Below, in pieces: positions 45,984 to 60,900 of a stretch of DNA of 64,000 nucleotides (its first letter is position 1; the number at the start of each line of letters is the position of its first letter). The position numbers were made by a program, and so were the translations under genes. A model generated the notes under the pieces. It did no database searches. It worked only from the letters and a program-made list of their open reading frames with translations, and had not been told where the DNA came from. Source of the stretch: Neodontobutis hainanensis (Eukaryota; Chordata; Actinopteri; Gobiiformes; Odontobutidae); the NCBI GenBank assembly GCA_024349245.1, contig JALDNG010000038.1:3678501-3742500 (forward strand). The letters run 5' to 3'.

Positions 45984-48900
45984 ATGGGTAAGACACAACG
46001 CTATTTTAATTCATTCTGCCCCACAATTCTAGCCTCTAGCTGCTTCACGCATCTGGATGGACTGGAATAAACACAATCCAGATGCGCCTCCTCATCCTCG
46101 TTTCCGTTTTCCCACCTTGTGTAGCTACCTCCCCGGACGTCGCATTATATTCACAGACTATCACATTTTTATTCATGACTAGAAAGCTGCGTGGGTGTGA
46201 GGACCGGGTCACACAGGCACTGATGAGTTGCAGATGTTGACACGTTTGCATTGACTCTCTTGTCGTATCTCTTGGGTCGCTATCTCTTGTGGTATGCTTT
46301 GTTGGACTCCTGACGGCATGGCTGACTGCTGGGGCATGGGTGTATTGTTAACGACACAGGCAGCATTTCTCACAGTCCTCCACGTCCTCCTGTAGCTTTT
46401 ACTGTGTTTATTGATCACAGGTGTGTCCTTCTTTACAGTTCATCAGTCGCACTTAGACCAAATGTGAGGATGTGTGTGCTGCAGAAGGAAAGTTGATTGT
46501 TTGGTGGTGGTTTGTTGAATGTCACATGCTTTGAGGCATTCCTTTGGATCAACTTGAGCAGAGCAACACAGAGAAAGATAAACGAATAGTGAATGATATT
46601 ATTCAACATATCTGCTGGCAATGTTTGACCATTTAACAGTATAAATAACCTTTTAGAACTCTTCCTCTTTTAAAACAAGGAAGCTACATGAGCTTTTAAG
46701 GTCAAATTTAGTCACTGAAAAAAATGTGCAATTATAGCAAAGCTATTTTGTACTTTATGCGCTGCTAGTGTAAAATAGAGGCTCCAAAAAGGACATAACA
46801 GTTTTATAAGTGGTGTTGAGAGAAAAGACAACATGTGTGAAAAAGTTCTCTGATTAGTATGGTATGGTACATGATTAGTATACATGGTAAACTATGTTTT
46901 AGACAGATGGATTTGATATTATATTGATTTTAAATAAAACTTTACTTTTGTATATTCATGACTAATATGTCTTACGTGACTTTAGTCTTAGTGTTGGTCC
47001 TAGACAAGGGACGGTGTGAGAGTCTGACGTTTTGATAACCTTGAGGAAAAATATAATTTCATTGAAATGCTTTTAACTTCCTGGTTGGCCAATGTTTGTG
47101 TTTTTTATAATAGAACATAGTTCTTCCAAATAAGGAAATGAATCACTTTGTCTCATCAGCATATTTTACATAGTACATAGTAATCCATGGTATTGGTCTT
47201 AAATAATGTGATAATTGTGGCATTTTGAAACCACAGTATTGTCCAATGCCAAGCTAGGCCCCCATACTTTTTGCCTGGGGCCCCAGTTTCACTAGGATCA
47301 CCTCTGCAAAACAAGTAATAGAGAATATATCAGCTTTCTCATGTAAAAAAATAAAAAATAATCACTCTTCTTTTGCTTTTGATCTGCTGTTGCTGTCATT
47401 CTCTCACTCCTCACCTACATTAAAGAAAAAACAAAAAAACAGTGATGAATGCACTATGTCCCATCTGGGGTCCGTGAGAACCGAACGTTGTGGTAGATGG
47501 TAGATCTGTACACTTAATTCAGGAAATGTCATAAATTTGTAGATTGGTTGTGCAGTGGTTTCTCAATAACTAAAGTGTGGGAGTTTGGTAAATGTCTCTG
47601 ATCTGAGGTGGACTCAGGAGGGGGTGGGTTCGATTCCCAGTGGGCTTTGATCCAACCTGAATAGTTTGCAGCTGCTTCCCAGATCTTCAGTTCTGTGGCA
47701 CAGGTCTGCACCTGCAAATTATTGAGATGTTGGCCTTTGTTAGTGTTTTTGTTCTTATAAATCTAATAAAAGGTCAATTTTTGTGATGTATTTTTTGTTT
47801 CATGAGACAAGACCAGAAATCACAAAATAACACATTTTACAAAACTCTTCATCTCAAGCTTTTGATGTTGTTTGTTTCTGATGATTTTCCTGTTGCTCTT
47901 AAATAGTTGCTTAATTGTTCTGTGGATTTAAAGTGTCTCCAAACAAATTTACACCAATTTAAGTGTTTTGAATTATGCGTGTCTCATATAGGAAGTGTAA
48001 ATTAGTCTAGAAGTGCATTTTAAAGGATGCTCCGCGTAACTTTTAGTTTCTGGTTCTTAGACATGAGATCAGTAGAATAATGCTCCTCAGCTGGACAAAA
48101 ACTTCCAATGTAAGTTCCCTGTCCCTGGAACATGGACTCAGATCGGCCAATATACTGGCCCCCAACAGAACCGTATTTGTACAAAATACAATAAAATGAC
48201 ACTTCTTTTCAAAAGACATGTTTTTCCTTCCAAACCTGCTGCCTTGGAGCTCTACCTGTCTGTGATTACGGCGAGAGTTTATGTAGAGCCATCTGCGGCC
48301 TCTACCGGCTAAATGTTACACAGAGCCCCTTTAAACAAAAACAGTCCTTAGTAAACAATTAAAAAAAGTTTGTTTACAGTTTTAATGTCTAATTCTAAGT
48401 ATTTAGAAATAGGCACTTACTTACAGTTTGTGTAAAGTGCTACAAGGCGGTTTTTTTTCACAATAATACCCATCTAAAAACAAAACAAAACAAAAAAACA
48501 CGAACAGTACCATGCTGCGTATATAAAATAGATTTATTTTTTTGAATGTCTTTTTCATCAAACAGAGAGTCTTGTACTCTCAATGGGCTTTTCCTATATA
48601 ACATATAAAGAGTATTCAACCATACCATAACATTATTTATGACCCCTTCCTGCCCAACTTCCACTACCTCCACCAAAAATGTCTTTGGATTGCACAACTG
48701 TTTCCTGGTACTGTCTCTAAACTTGGTCTCTTTCTCTAAAAGACTTTGTCATGTCTTGGTCTCAGTGAGTCTTGAGTTTTGCAGACTATTGGTCTGTGAA
48801 GAGTGGTGTGTGCTCTTATCTAAACCGACTGCAGCTGTTCGCAGGACTCTTCAGCCTCATCTCAGTTCCTGTGTGAGAGCAGTTGACCACATGTGTGACT

Positions 48901-51900
48901 TTTACAACCACATTCACTTGAGCCATCAGTTTTTTAGAGAGTTTCTTTATCAAGTGTAGATGTGTCATGAAGAAGTGTTGAGTGTGTATTTTTTGCCACA
49001 AAAACAAATTACCATTACTTTGATCGGTTATTGTCATTGAGTTGCTTATACCGAGCAACACTAAATTTCCGCTGCCCTTCAAAACTTTCATATGGAGGGC
49101 AACTGAACCTTTAATTGGTCATTAGCATATAATGAAAGAGCTCAATAATCATTAGTGTGTCCTGTTGTACTTGAATGTGTCATTAACTTTAGATTGGGGA
49201 AGCTACAGGTGTTGAGTATCTAGCTTAACATATTATTCTTTCTTGAAATATTACTGAGAGACACATAGCAAGATCCTGGGGCAAAGTTTAAAGCGTTTTC
49301 AGAGGCATGTTGCCCTACATTCCCCACGCCATGTTGGAAAGAGCTACCTAGACCTTGTGCTATACCTATTTGTTTAGCATTTAGAGTCAATACTAAGACA
49401 GATTTAACTACATTTGAAGATTAAAGATAACAAATGTAAGGCATGGTTTGTGCTGAATCCATTCACTGTTGATTGCTTTGTGTTGCACCTCCATTTTCTG
49501 TGCAGTTGGTCTAGACAGGTAATTGGTGGCCTATTTAAGAGAGGAAGAAAGCACCAGTCAAGTGTTGGATGTGTGGAAGTGCACTGCCTTTTTACTGTAT
49601 ATATATACTTGTATACGTGTACTTGGATTGTGCTTACAATCCTAGATTGTCTATCAACTCAAATAAATTGTAGGGCTTTTAAATTATGTAAAATGGACAA
49701 AACTGTGATTCTCTTCAAATAAATAATATATTCGAATATATAAATAAAGAGCTTAACAACACTGTAGTGCAGTTTCACAATCTCGTGGAAAACAAGTGTT
49801 GCCATGCAGTGCAGTCGTTTTGCAAATATTACACATAATGTGTTTCAGAATGTGTTCAGGCGAAATAAAGTGTGAAACACAATGTGACTTAATAATTGTT
49901 TTTTTTCTCGATTACATAGGTTTTGTGATTGTTTGGGAGACAAAATTGAAATTGAAGTTTTGATCAATTGTAGTTGAAGTATAGTGGACTTGTCAGTGGA
50001 AGTCATGTGAACAAAACTTCAATAACATTAAAAGCCAATATAAAACCTGGCTTTTTATTAGAAAGATAAGCTAGAAGAGAGACACTTTTGTCAGAACACC
50101 ATTGCTTTTGTGCCAAATAACTTGTCTATTTTAAGTGCATTTGTGTCATTCTCAGGTAGATTAGACTCAAGTTCTTCTCAAAGACATTGTGTTGTTTAAC
50201 AAATGGAAAAAATGCTGAGATATAAAAAATAAAATTAAAAATTGTGTAAGGTCCATATCTATAATGTTGACATGTATGCACATCTTATCAGACATATGTC
50301 AGTTTTTGATCAGGAAGTCTTAAAATCATCTGTGTTTAACTTGTTGCCTAAATGCTTATGAAACTAGAGACGCTAAATATTGAGCCACTACTTAACTCTT
50401 TTAACACATTACTTCTTTTGCATATTCCCTTTGGTCCATTGTCGCTTTGCCTGAACATGTCTGGTGTACAGCAACACAGGACTTTAACACCAGGCAGAGT
50501 TTCTCTTTACAACACATTTAGTGTCACATTTAACTTGCACTCAGCCCTGGGTGTTGTGTACCAAGCCACAAGCTGCTGCCATGTCCTCTGTCTACTGTAC
50601 TGTAACTGAATGACGTGGGTGGTTGCACTGCTGTGATGTCCCGTTCTGCGTTTCAGACCGAGACAAGAAGAGTGCCACAACATATCACCTCACTGTATGC
50701 ACTACTTATTGCTACTGCAGAGTTCACCAGCCACTTCCACTCTTATATACTAAAACACACGACAGGATTTCAGCCACGTCTCTGTCTCTTCTCTGGAGTT
50801 ATCTTTAAGCCAGAGACATATCCTCTCTCCATCTGAACTTGGAAAGCAGTAATGTGCTTGCTCAGCTGCTTTATATTATTGTCTTCTGGTCCTTTTCCCA
50901 GTTTCCACTTAACTCTTAAACCACATTAACAGCACCTGAACCAGGCATGAGTCGATAAGAAAGTCTGTCAATGACAATTTAACAGTTACTGTATTCTAAA
51001 GGTCTATGTGAATGGGACATAAGCAAATGTTTTGATTATAATAAGAGAAAAGTTGTGTGATGTGTGAAGGTAATCAATGATTTGTCAACATTATAGTTCC
51101 ACTTCTCTCTCTAGAGATAAGCAAGATGAGCAGTTTGTAAGTAATTAAGTAATTATTAAGAAGTTCAAAAAGAAACGTGAATGTGCTTCTCCTCAAGCAG
51201 TGCTCAGTTTGTCACTGGACACTTTGTACGAACAGAAGCAGGAAGTACTGTCTTTTTGTCCAAAAGATAGGCAAATAAATGCAAAATACTAGTAAGGGAA
51301 TAGAACTATCGTTACTAGAATTGTGTTAGTGTTACTGGCCTATTCATTTTCCACATAAACAGGAAGGACTGTGACAGGGACACTTCCACAATCCGAATAG
51401 TTCCTCATGTTCTTACACTTCTCCAGAAGTCACTGCAGCACCTTCATAAAGCTTTATATCCTCATAGACCTGTCAGGTTGCAATATGCTTTGCCCAAAAG
51501 CTTTTGACGTCTGACACATACTGTTGTAAATTACTATAATGCAATGATTCAATGTTAAGAGTCATGTCAAACACAGAAGCTGTTTCATAAATGTGTCTCA
51601 TCAGCTCATTAAACAGGAATGGTTAGTCCTGATAAAAATAGTTTTCATAAAGCATGAGTGATTCACTTTGATTATAATAAACCATTTATTTGTGATATTG
51701 ATGTTGATGTATAAATATGCAGCTTTGTAGCCATTTTGAGGAAAGATACAGGTAATTTCTGAGTCATTGCTACTTCATGAACCCCCCCTCTCCTCTTTCC
51801 TGTTTCTACTCTCAGTTTAGACAGGGATAAGACCTTGGCAGTCTATGTGAGCACTAAGAAGGCAACTCTGTATAAGAAAGGACACATTCAGTACATTTTT

Positions 51901-54900
51901 ATGGGCATTAGCCGCTGCAGAATCCTTCACAGGATGTTTGTGTGTGATGTTTAGAGAAGGAGAGGGAAAGGTATGCTGACATTTTTCAATATTAGCAGGA
52001 GCGTTGACATTTAGGCTCAAACACGCAGCTGGAGTTACCACAGTTTATGTACAGTGAGAACAATGCCCTTTAAAAAACGTGGAACTGTTACCATTAGTGT
52101 CTCTTTAGGTACATATTTGACATAGTTTTAAGCCATGTTCATGTTTGGCATCTAGTTTATTTAAATAGTTAATAGTTGTCTTGTTTTGGTTCAATATGTA
52201 ATTTTTTGTATCAAAAAGTAAGGGTTGTTCATTAGAGCTGACCTTTAAATTTATGATTTACAAGATGGATGTCCGAGACGTTTAAAAGTCAAACATAGTC
52301 ATTTGCAGCTTGCATTACTGTTAACTTCTTTATTTAGCAAGTACAATATGTTTATTATAGTGAAAAATGGGGAACAAAACCGTCACATGGTACTGAGTAT
52401 CACACGGTGTTGTCTGGATAATCACAATCATAACATATTTGCTTTGGAAACAATGTAATAAAACATACAACAACATACAGGTAAAATGTCTCCGGTCATA
52501 TTCAATATATAGACTATAATGGGTAGCTCCAGATTTTTTATCAAATGTAACTCAAGAATAGGAAAGTGGTTTGTGAATGATTTATGTTGGATGTAGAGCG
52601 GCAGATCAAAGACATAGTGAATAAATATGAGAGTAAATGGTTGTCTGTCAGTCTTTAAGTGTTAGCCCTGCGATTAAGTGACGATTGTCCAGGGTGTACG
52701 TAATCTCAGACTCAAAGCTTCTCTGAAAGACCCCAGTCAACTACAAGCTCTGTAAGCAAAAGAAAATTATGCATTTTATGTGTGAAGTTTAAAAGCTTCT
52801 CAGAAAATCCTTGGTTTTTTGAAAGCCACATCATAAGGTGCATAACTAAAGCACTGCTCGCTCCTGAGTGTTACAGTTTCTTAGACGGGCTGGAATTATT
52901 CACATGGATTTTATAAAGGCTTAATTGAGAGTTTATTATACAGCATTGTGAGCACACAATATTTCACTTTTGTAACATTAAAACATGCTGCAGAGAAGTT
53001 GTAAGACTAATGTACATCTATCCTTATTGTTGCACATAAGAACTACTAAACAATCACATTGTAGAAAGCAATATTACGATTATTTCACAAACATCTCAAC
53101 CCATAATGTGAAAAATTCAGAGAACACATACCACTTACACAGTTTATCATCACTATTGCGTTAGCCTAATATACTTTAAGTGTTGTAAATGTGGTTACTT
53201 CCTGTTTCAATTGTTGTTTTGGTTCAGTAATAGAACAAGCACAATAGTAAGTTTTAATACTGAGCTTTATTGTGGCTAAAATAACCCTCTCATTGTGTTT
53301 TCTTTGCATCAGTGGAGGCCGTGGTGGAGTTCGACTATGAGGGCCAGCAGGACGACGAGTTGAGCCTGTCGGTGGGAGACATCATCGTAAACATTCGGCG
53401 CGATGACGGCGGCTGGTGGGAAGGCGAGCTCAACGGACGCAGGGGGCTCTTTCCTGATAATTTTGTCCGGGTGAGTAATCCCAATGCCCCTCCTTCAAAA
53501 CTTTTACAGTCTCATTTACTTAATTATAGTCTACACAAAGCCTTCCTTAAACAGTAAAGTAAACCTGCTGTGGCTCAGGTGTGAACACTGCGGTTTCTAG
53601 TTTTTATCGACCAAACTACACTTAAGATAAATACTTAAAGATAAATGATAAACCTTTACTCTACTATACCTTTGCAGAATCTAAATCTATGTATTTTTCA
53701 GACCATAAATATATGAAACTGTGTCTTATTATCGCTAAAAGTTGAATTAAAAGTGTTTTCTTCATACACAAGTGGCTTTCCTGTTAGTTTGATCACTTTC
53801 CTATTAGATTGTCACTGTTGGAGCCATGTTGCCCGTCAGCTGCTTTATGTGCCGTTGTTTCTTTGTGCCATATGTCTCTTTAAAAGCCAACGAAGCTATC
53901 GCAGGTGCTGCAAAGTGTATTCATGCTGTATTTGACTCTGCAAACATGATGTGCATATGTCTGAGATGACAACAGGAGAGCACAGGGCTGGTTAAACTCA
54001 AAAGGTTTGTAGTTTGTGTGGTGTTCTCCAGGTCGGCAATGGCCTTTTGGTGTTTGCATGTTCCTTCTTGTGCTGCTTTGGTTCCTGACTTTGGTTCCTG
54101 AAAATGTTCTCAGGGTTGTCAGTCAGGGTCTGTAAGTGCTAGCTCTGTGATTAACTGGATATTTGTCCATGGTGTATTTTATTTAATTTCCAAAGCAGCT
54201 GTGAAAGGCACCAGCAAAATGTTAACTTTTTTATTTCATCTCAATATCTACAGCAATAAACCAGCATTAAGCACATTGATCTGGAAATATTTCAGCTTGA
54301 GCATATCAATGGTATTTAGTCACAGATCACAGGCAATAGTCATAAACCTAAGGGTAAAACTGTTTTCATACACGTGGGACCCAAACTTTGACTTGACAAA
54401 AGGCATATAGTAAGTGCAATTTTGCAATTTTGTACAATTTGTTATTCTTGATATTTTCTTTGTAGACAAACAACAAAGCAATGTGAATTCCTCAATTCAA
54501 CAGTTATTTGGCGTCTTAACATCTTTGTACATCTTTGGGCATTTTAAGTGGTATGTTCAGCCTCTTTATGTTGCACACAGGGGCGTGGCCACCGGGGTGG
54601 CTGGAGGGGGCCCTGGCTACCCCTGAAATCTGATTGGTCACCCTGTCTGGCCTCCCCAACCAGCGCTATCAAAGAAATTAATAAAAAAATCTACATGAAT
54701 TGCGAGTTTTTTTACAAAAAAAAATAAAACTAACATTTAAGTGTTTCTTAAGCCTCTAGTTTCTCCTTTGTTCCTCTCTCACAGGTGCTCTGTGACCACG
54801 GAGGGGTTTTCATTAGTCACACCTCCCTTACTTTCTGATTGGTCCTTGTGATTTGCTTTGTGTTTAATTGTGACGAGTAAAACGAGCTGCAGCGCGAGAT

Positions 54901-57900
54901 TCACTGCGAGCTGTAAATTATTTACTGTGTGAAAAGACCGTCATCTGATGAAAGTAATGAGTTAATGATGTTGCAGGACTCAGAGGTCAGTGACGTGAGG
55001 CTGGAGACAGCCTAAAGTCAGAATAAGAGCAGGTCAGAAGTGGATTCAGAGCCATTTACAGCAAGAACACAAACAGTAAGTAGGCCAATGTTGCTAATGT
55101 TAAGAGCCAACAGAGAATATTTCCCATTCTGTTCTAAGTCCTGTCAGGTTGGAGCAGAGAGAGGCAGAAGGCAGGGGTCACAGGTCAGGACAAAGAACAG
55201 CTGCAGTGATTTCCACAGTCTAAAATGTAGAAATAATTAATTAAACCACATAATTTAAGATTTTAAATGATTTTGTCATCCATTAAATACAAAGCTAACA
55301 ATTCCTATTTGTATAAAAAGCAGCCTTAAACACCAATAGTTTCTAGTTCATAGTCATATATTTTAGACACTTTTATTTGAAGAGTAGGGTACTAATTAGT
55401 CTGTGCCTGTTTTTTCTGTGAAAACTTTTTTTTTTTTTTTTTTACTCATGTTTTGAAACGTAACTGTTCAAGTCAAATGTACTGACATCATATTATAGAT
55501 CCACTTCACAAAGTGTTGTGTCCAAGTTAAAAAAGAGTTGGTCTTTAAGTCTTTGTTCTAGTTTTGGCAGTATATCTTTAAAGTTTTGAGCTGGAGCTAA
55601 AATACACCTGAACACAGGAAATTACACTTATTCTGGTGAAGATTTTCAGAAGGAGGACCCCCAGTCCCCCTAAACACATTATCATCTAACTTGTCCACTA
55701 CTGTGATTAAATGTCTCGTGAGTTCACTCAGCCTCTTAGGCTCTGACCCAAGAGTTACTTTTAGTTACAGTAATAGGTCAGTGGAACTTGCATAGATGGG
55801 GCCAAATGTAAGATCTTTTTAAATACCTGGCTGTGCCCTGTATTTACCATATAGAGAGGAACAGACTAGTAGCCTATAGCAGACTGTAGGGTGTTAAAAA
55901 ATACATTTAAGTGTGCTTCAGAACCTGAAAACCACTGTGGCATTGTAGTGTAGAAATAAAGATTTTACTCAAAATAAGCTCAAAATAAAACAACACTACA
56001 AAGACTTCTCTGATTTCCTGATCACATGACCACTCTCAAACAATTCTGTGTCTTTAAAGCAGATATTCTCAGGTCATGTAATGAAATTTGGACTAAAAAT
56101 TCAAGTGAGAATGTGTATTTTGTAAAATGTCAGGTATATTATTAGACCCATAGCAACAGCATATGATAAATGGTTTGATAAATTACACATTCCACTTATC
56201 TGAGGTCAAATATGAGGTAAACAAGTAGTAATTTCCGTTCATACTATGCATATTACTGCAGGTAATGTGGTGACAGTACATAGCTATCAGTTTCATGAGA
56301 GGAAGAGGAATGTGCCACAAACCAACTCGGTGCACTCCTCTCACGCTGAGACAGAGGTATATAAGTGCGTGTATTGTCAGGTGCGGGGCTTGATTTGTGC
56401 TGACAGACCGGGTGCCTTGCTCATTAACTGTCATGCAGCCGGACAATGGACGCTGTTTGTTCGAGACAGAGGCGCACTGTGAGTAATTACACATTACTAG
56501 ACCGCTCTGTCACAAGACTGCACTCATGGGAATCAGTGACATTAAGGTTGTGCTGCTGATGAATATACAGGAAGTGGGGGATGGACAGGTTTAAAAGGGA
56601 AATGATGGCATTAAAACGAGCTCTCCGTTGACCTCATAGTGCTCCTTTAACTGTCAGCAAGAAGAGTTAACCAGTGTTTGGGCTGTAGGTTATTACAATG
56701 ATGTTTATAGCAGGTTAAAAGTTTTGAGAAATAGCTTAAAAAACATTGGGGGAATCCATTTAATGTCTGCTTGATACAGTAGGGAACCTTTTTAAGCTGT
56801 GAACACTGTATTTGTGACTGACCATGACCAGGTTGTAATACCTTTTAAAGTATGTTTAATGTAGGCTACATTTGAGCTAAACTAAGCAGATGAGAACCGA
56901 TCAAAGCTTGTCATAAAAGTCATATCATCTCCATTCAGACTGAGCCTTTTTAAATAACTCTTCACTGACAACGCTATCTAGTATGTCACTTCGGAAAAGT
57001 TCAGTCAAATGTGAAAACGTAAAAAATATACCAGGGCACAAGTCTAAGACAGAAATGAGTGGTCTTCCTTGTTACATTAAAAGATGGAAGTCGTTGTATG
57101 GTCTTGAACTGAGGTGAGAATGTCCAAAAGTGGTCTTAAGACAATACAAGACAATGAACTTTATTGTCCCTGTGGGGGTATTTGTCCTGGACTCATGCCA
57201 CAACCACAATGCCTTACAGTAAAAATGTACTACATTATGACAAACTGAAAACAATGGGACATAAATTACAATACAACAATGACTGGCACATAACTATTGC
57301 ACACAGTCAGAATATAGTTTCTTCTAAATCAAATGTAAAGAGCAGCCATCTTTTTTTTTTCTTGCTAATTCAGTTGAGTGAATGGCCACTTTGTTCTAAG
57401 ATTGTATTAAGAAGCTTTAGTAGGCAGAAAAACTCTCAAGTATTCAGAATACACACCCTTTGTTTGCCATTAAATGTTTTAGGTCAGCGTGGTTGAGTTC
57501 ATGTAGTGTTGATGTGTTACAAGACCACTGTGGCTGGCAGAAGCTGCATCATTATTGTGAACAAGACAAAACAGGTCAAAGGTTACAGTGAGTAATTCAG
57601 AAACCCTTACTTAACCCGGCGGTCAATGGTCTGTGAAGCGGCTCAGCCCACAGATGCCTAAAATCTTTGACGATTTGCAGATTTTATTTGGGTTTTTAGA
57701 CCATGTAAATGCTTGAAAATGTAATTCTTGTGATTCTTGGCCTGTATCTCGGTTACCTTGTTTCAGCTGATAAATAGACCACTGTTTTGACAAAAGAAGA
57801 ACTGAAGAATAACAATTAATACAGATGCAATAGGGCCTCAAACTAACCATTGTTGGACTTATGTGTTTGCATGTTTGGCAATAAGAGTTCTTGTATAGAT

Positions 57901-60900
57901 GGTTCATAATTAGGTGGTTAATTTCCTATTATATTGTTTTAAACAGCTTATAATCAGGCATCTAACTCATGTGCTTATTATAAGACAGGAACAAAGTGCA
58001 ATGGACATCCAAGATGAGTAAATCTAAAAGCTGAATTAGCAAGTAGAAGCGAGTGTGGGCAGGAGATATGATGGATAATCTAATTACTGTGGTTGTTCAG
58101 ATACTTGTACTTGTACTCATTTGACCTACAGTAGTGTCTGTAAATACAAAATGTAAATACTGGTCTGTAAAAGTACTAAGAGGCTCAAAAACATACTTTT
58201 TCAAAACCAGTCACTGATAAAACATTTATTTATGTATTATAAAAGCTTAATAATGATTTACTATCTAATAAAATCCAATAGTAACTTAATTATGAACCTG
58301 AAAGTCCATATAGTACATATATGAGTCGTATAGTTTATGAACCATACACAGATTTTTATTCCATGTTGATTTTTACAGATGTTTTATCAAGTGGCTTGCT
58401 TTGAGCCGGAACATTATTTACCGATTGCATTATTTCTATTTTACAGTAAACAATGAACAATGAAAACTGACAATGCAGTGATAAAACTTGAATGGCAGTA
58501 TCTAAGGACGTCAAATGAGTATGAGTACTGGTACTGGTAGGCTGTCACTCCTAGTTTTGTAAATGTATGTTATATTTACAACATTTACATACTGGAAAAA
58601 CATAAGTAACCTTGATGTTAACCTTGAAACTGGGGTCTGAACCCATGTAAACACTCTCACAGTGAGGCAGACATCATGCGGGTGTTTCCTGTTCTGAGCT
58701 GATGAATCATGTTGTCTTCCTCTTTCATTTCTGGTGGGCTTCCTCTAACACTGGGTGATACCTCCATATCCCTCAGGACGAGCTGCGAGTCTTCAACAGA
58801 GCCACAGCGTCCCTTTTTATCACACGTTTCCACAATGATTAGTCTCAGTTTCATGTAAATACTGGGATTATTAGCACTTGACAATGTTCAAGTGACACTT
58901 ACAGCACAAACAGGCGGTAAACATCGGCTCTTTTAAAGGAAGCTGTTGGCTGACAAATGGAGCTTGTTCTGTGAGACTCTGAGATAAAAGAGGTCTGTCT
59001 TCTCAGTGTTTCTGAATGAAGATGCAATATGCATATGCTCAAATATTCAGTTTAGTGCAGTACGCTACCAGTCGAGGTTGTGGAGACATTGGTACAGCTT
59101 TTTTTCTAAAATGTCTGTTTAACTACTGTGTATTGTTCTGTCTTTCTAGAGTCATTTAAATTCAATTCAATCTTTATTTCAGACATACAAAGTTGGTCCA
59201 TGAGTCAATATATTGTATAGTCCCTTTATATGAAGTTAATCTCAATTATGAACATAAATAAAGCAAAACAATTCTTGATCATAATGCGGTGTGGGGAAAC
59301 AATTATCAGAGTTAAATACATCTACTATTCATTTGAGAAAAGCGAGCAGTACGGTTAATACACAAGGTTGGAGTTTTAGAACACAGTAATAATATTTTTA
59401 TTCAATCAAAACTCTTATTATACAGTACAAATCCTATACAAAGCAGTCAATAAGTTATTACCAAGTAAAGAACTCATAGTCTGAGAGGACATGGAAATTT
59501 GACATTACAGACGGTGAGTACCTCCTGGAAGGGTTTTTGTGTGTCTGTGTGCAAAGTGAAAATGTTTTATATTAATAAACTTTAATAACAGATGGTCTGG
59601 TCACAGTACAGGGAGGGCGAGGCTTCAGTTGTATTGTGTCATGTTACAGTCATCATTGTTGGTGTGTGCTTCTTTTCTTTTGTGGGTATGACCTTGAGCT
59701 ACAGTCTAAAAGTTGCTTTTTCTATTGCTCCACCAGAACATTTAAAAGTCGGAGAGCACATTCTAAACTTACAAATCAACCTGGTGCCCTGTGCAAAGTG
59801 AGTTGAAATAATTATAATGGCAATAATCATCCATATCACTTGATTATCTCAATTGCATTTATCACTTAAATTGCAGCACCTATTCATTTTGTGAATTATT
59901 TAGTTCACTCTGCTGCCAAAATGTTGTGAGCATACCACGAATATTCAGTAATCCAGGTTGAGAACCCTGCCGCCGGGGTTTATCTGCTCTTACTGTCATT
60001 CCCTGCTCTTTCCCTCTGTTTCCTGTCAACACTCTGTTTAACGGAAAGGTTGAAAATGCCTTTGGAGTGGAGTTAGACCAGTCTCTCGTCACTCCAATCA
60101 TCAAAAGCATGGTTTATTCTGGATTAATGATGGATTAGGAAATCTGAAGTAAACAAACACCACTTTGCTTTTATTGTGCTTTGTTGTAAAATGTGATTAT
60201 TTAAATTAGACAAATACACTTTTTACAGCAATTCCATCTTTGTATTCAATCAATGCAATCCTAAAGGTTCAGACTCCATCCGGAAACAGCTGTTACCAAT
60301 AAACACCAACTCTGAGTACAACATTTAGCACTTGTTCCTCTTTTTGCTTAGGATCAGACAGTGTTTAGCTTTCCCTTATAGTATCTGTACCTCATTGTTG
60401 AAAGTTGAAACTGTGGTAACCAGACTTTGTAGTCCTTTTTAACATTTCAAAGCACCTCCAAAAGTGTGATCAATGGATCGATCTGTTTCAGAGTGGCTAT
60501 GTTGTATCAGTGATAATGCTAATAACAGTATTGTTTGTCTTAAATTGTATATTTCTCATAAATTAGGAATCAGTGAATAATATTTACTCTGTGCTGTACA
60601 GTTTATTGACATTTTAACTTAATAATAGGTTGTACTTTGCTTGACTATTGTACATAATATTGACTATTTATATGAGGAGCCTCGTGTCACTATTGAATTA
60701 TCCTCTCAGCTGCGAGGAATGTGAGTGTCTCTTCTGCTGAGAGAAGACTTGTGCTCTTTCTGCGTCAAAAAAACCCAAAGCCAGTCCTTCCTTATGTCGG
60801 ACTCGTAACCTCTGTGAACCAGCCTCTCTCAATGAACTTCTCCTCGTGAGGATATTTTGGGATGTGTGTGGCTCATTAGGGCTTTCACGCCGCACCAAAC

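Larger units (their letters stand above)
45988..53312. other. sh3kbp1: Intron 1 of the sh3kbp1-like gene
   Basis: No additional exon is recognisable in this 7.3 kb. It contains a MITE-like element at 48018-48335, a decayed repeat with CTTGGTCTC-type motifs near 48700-48780, and a copy of a dispersed repeat (51184-51255) related to one at 14774-14855. Confidence 0.6.

Noticed and set aside
58657..58884. 75-residue minus-strand frame that looks hydrophilic and coding-like
   Set aside because: Lies antisense inside the sh3kbp1-like intron with no clear acceptor/donor pair and no family I recognise.
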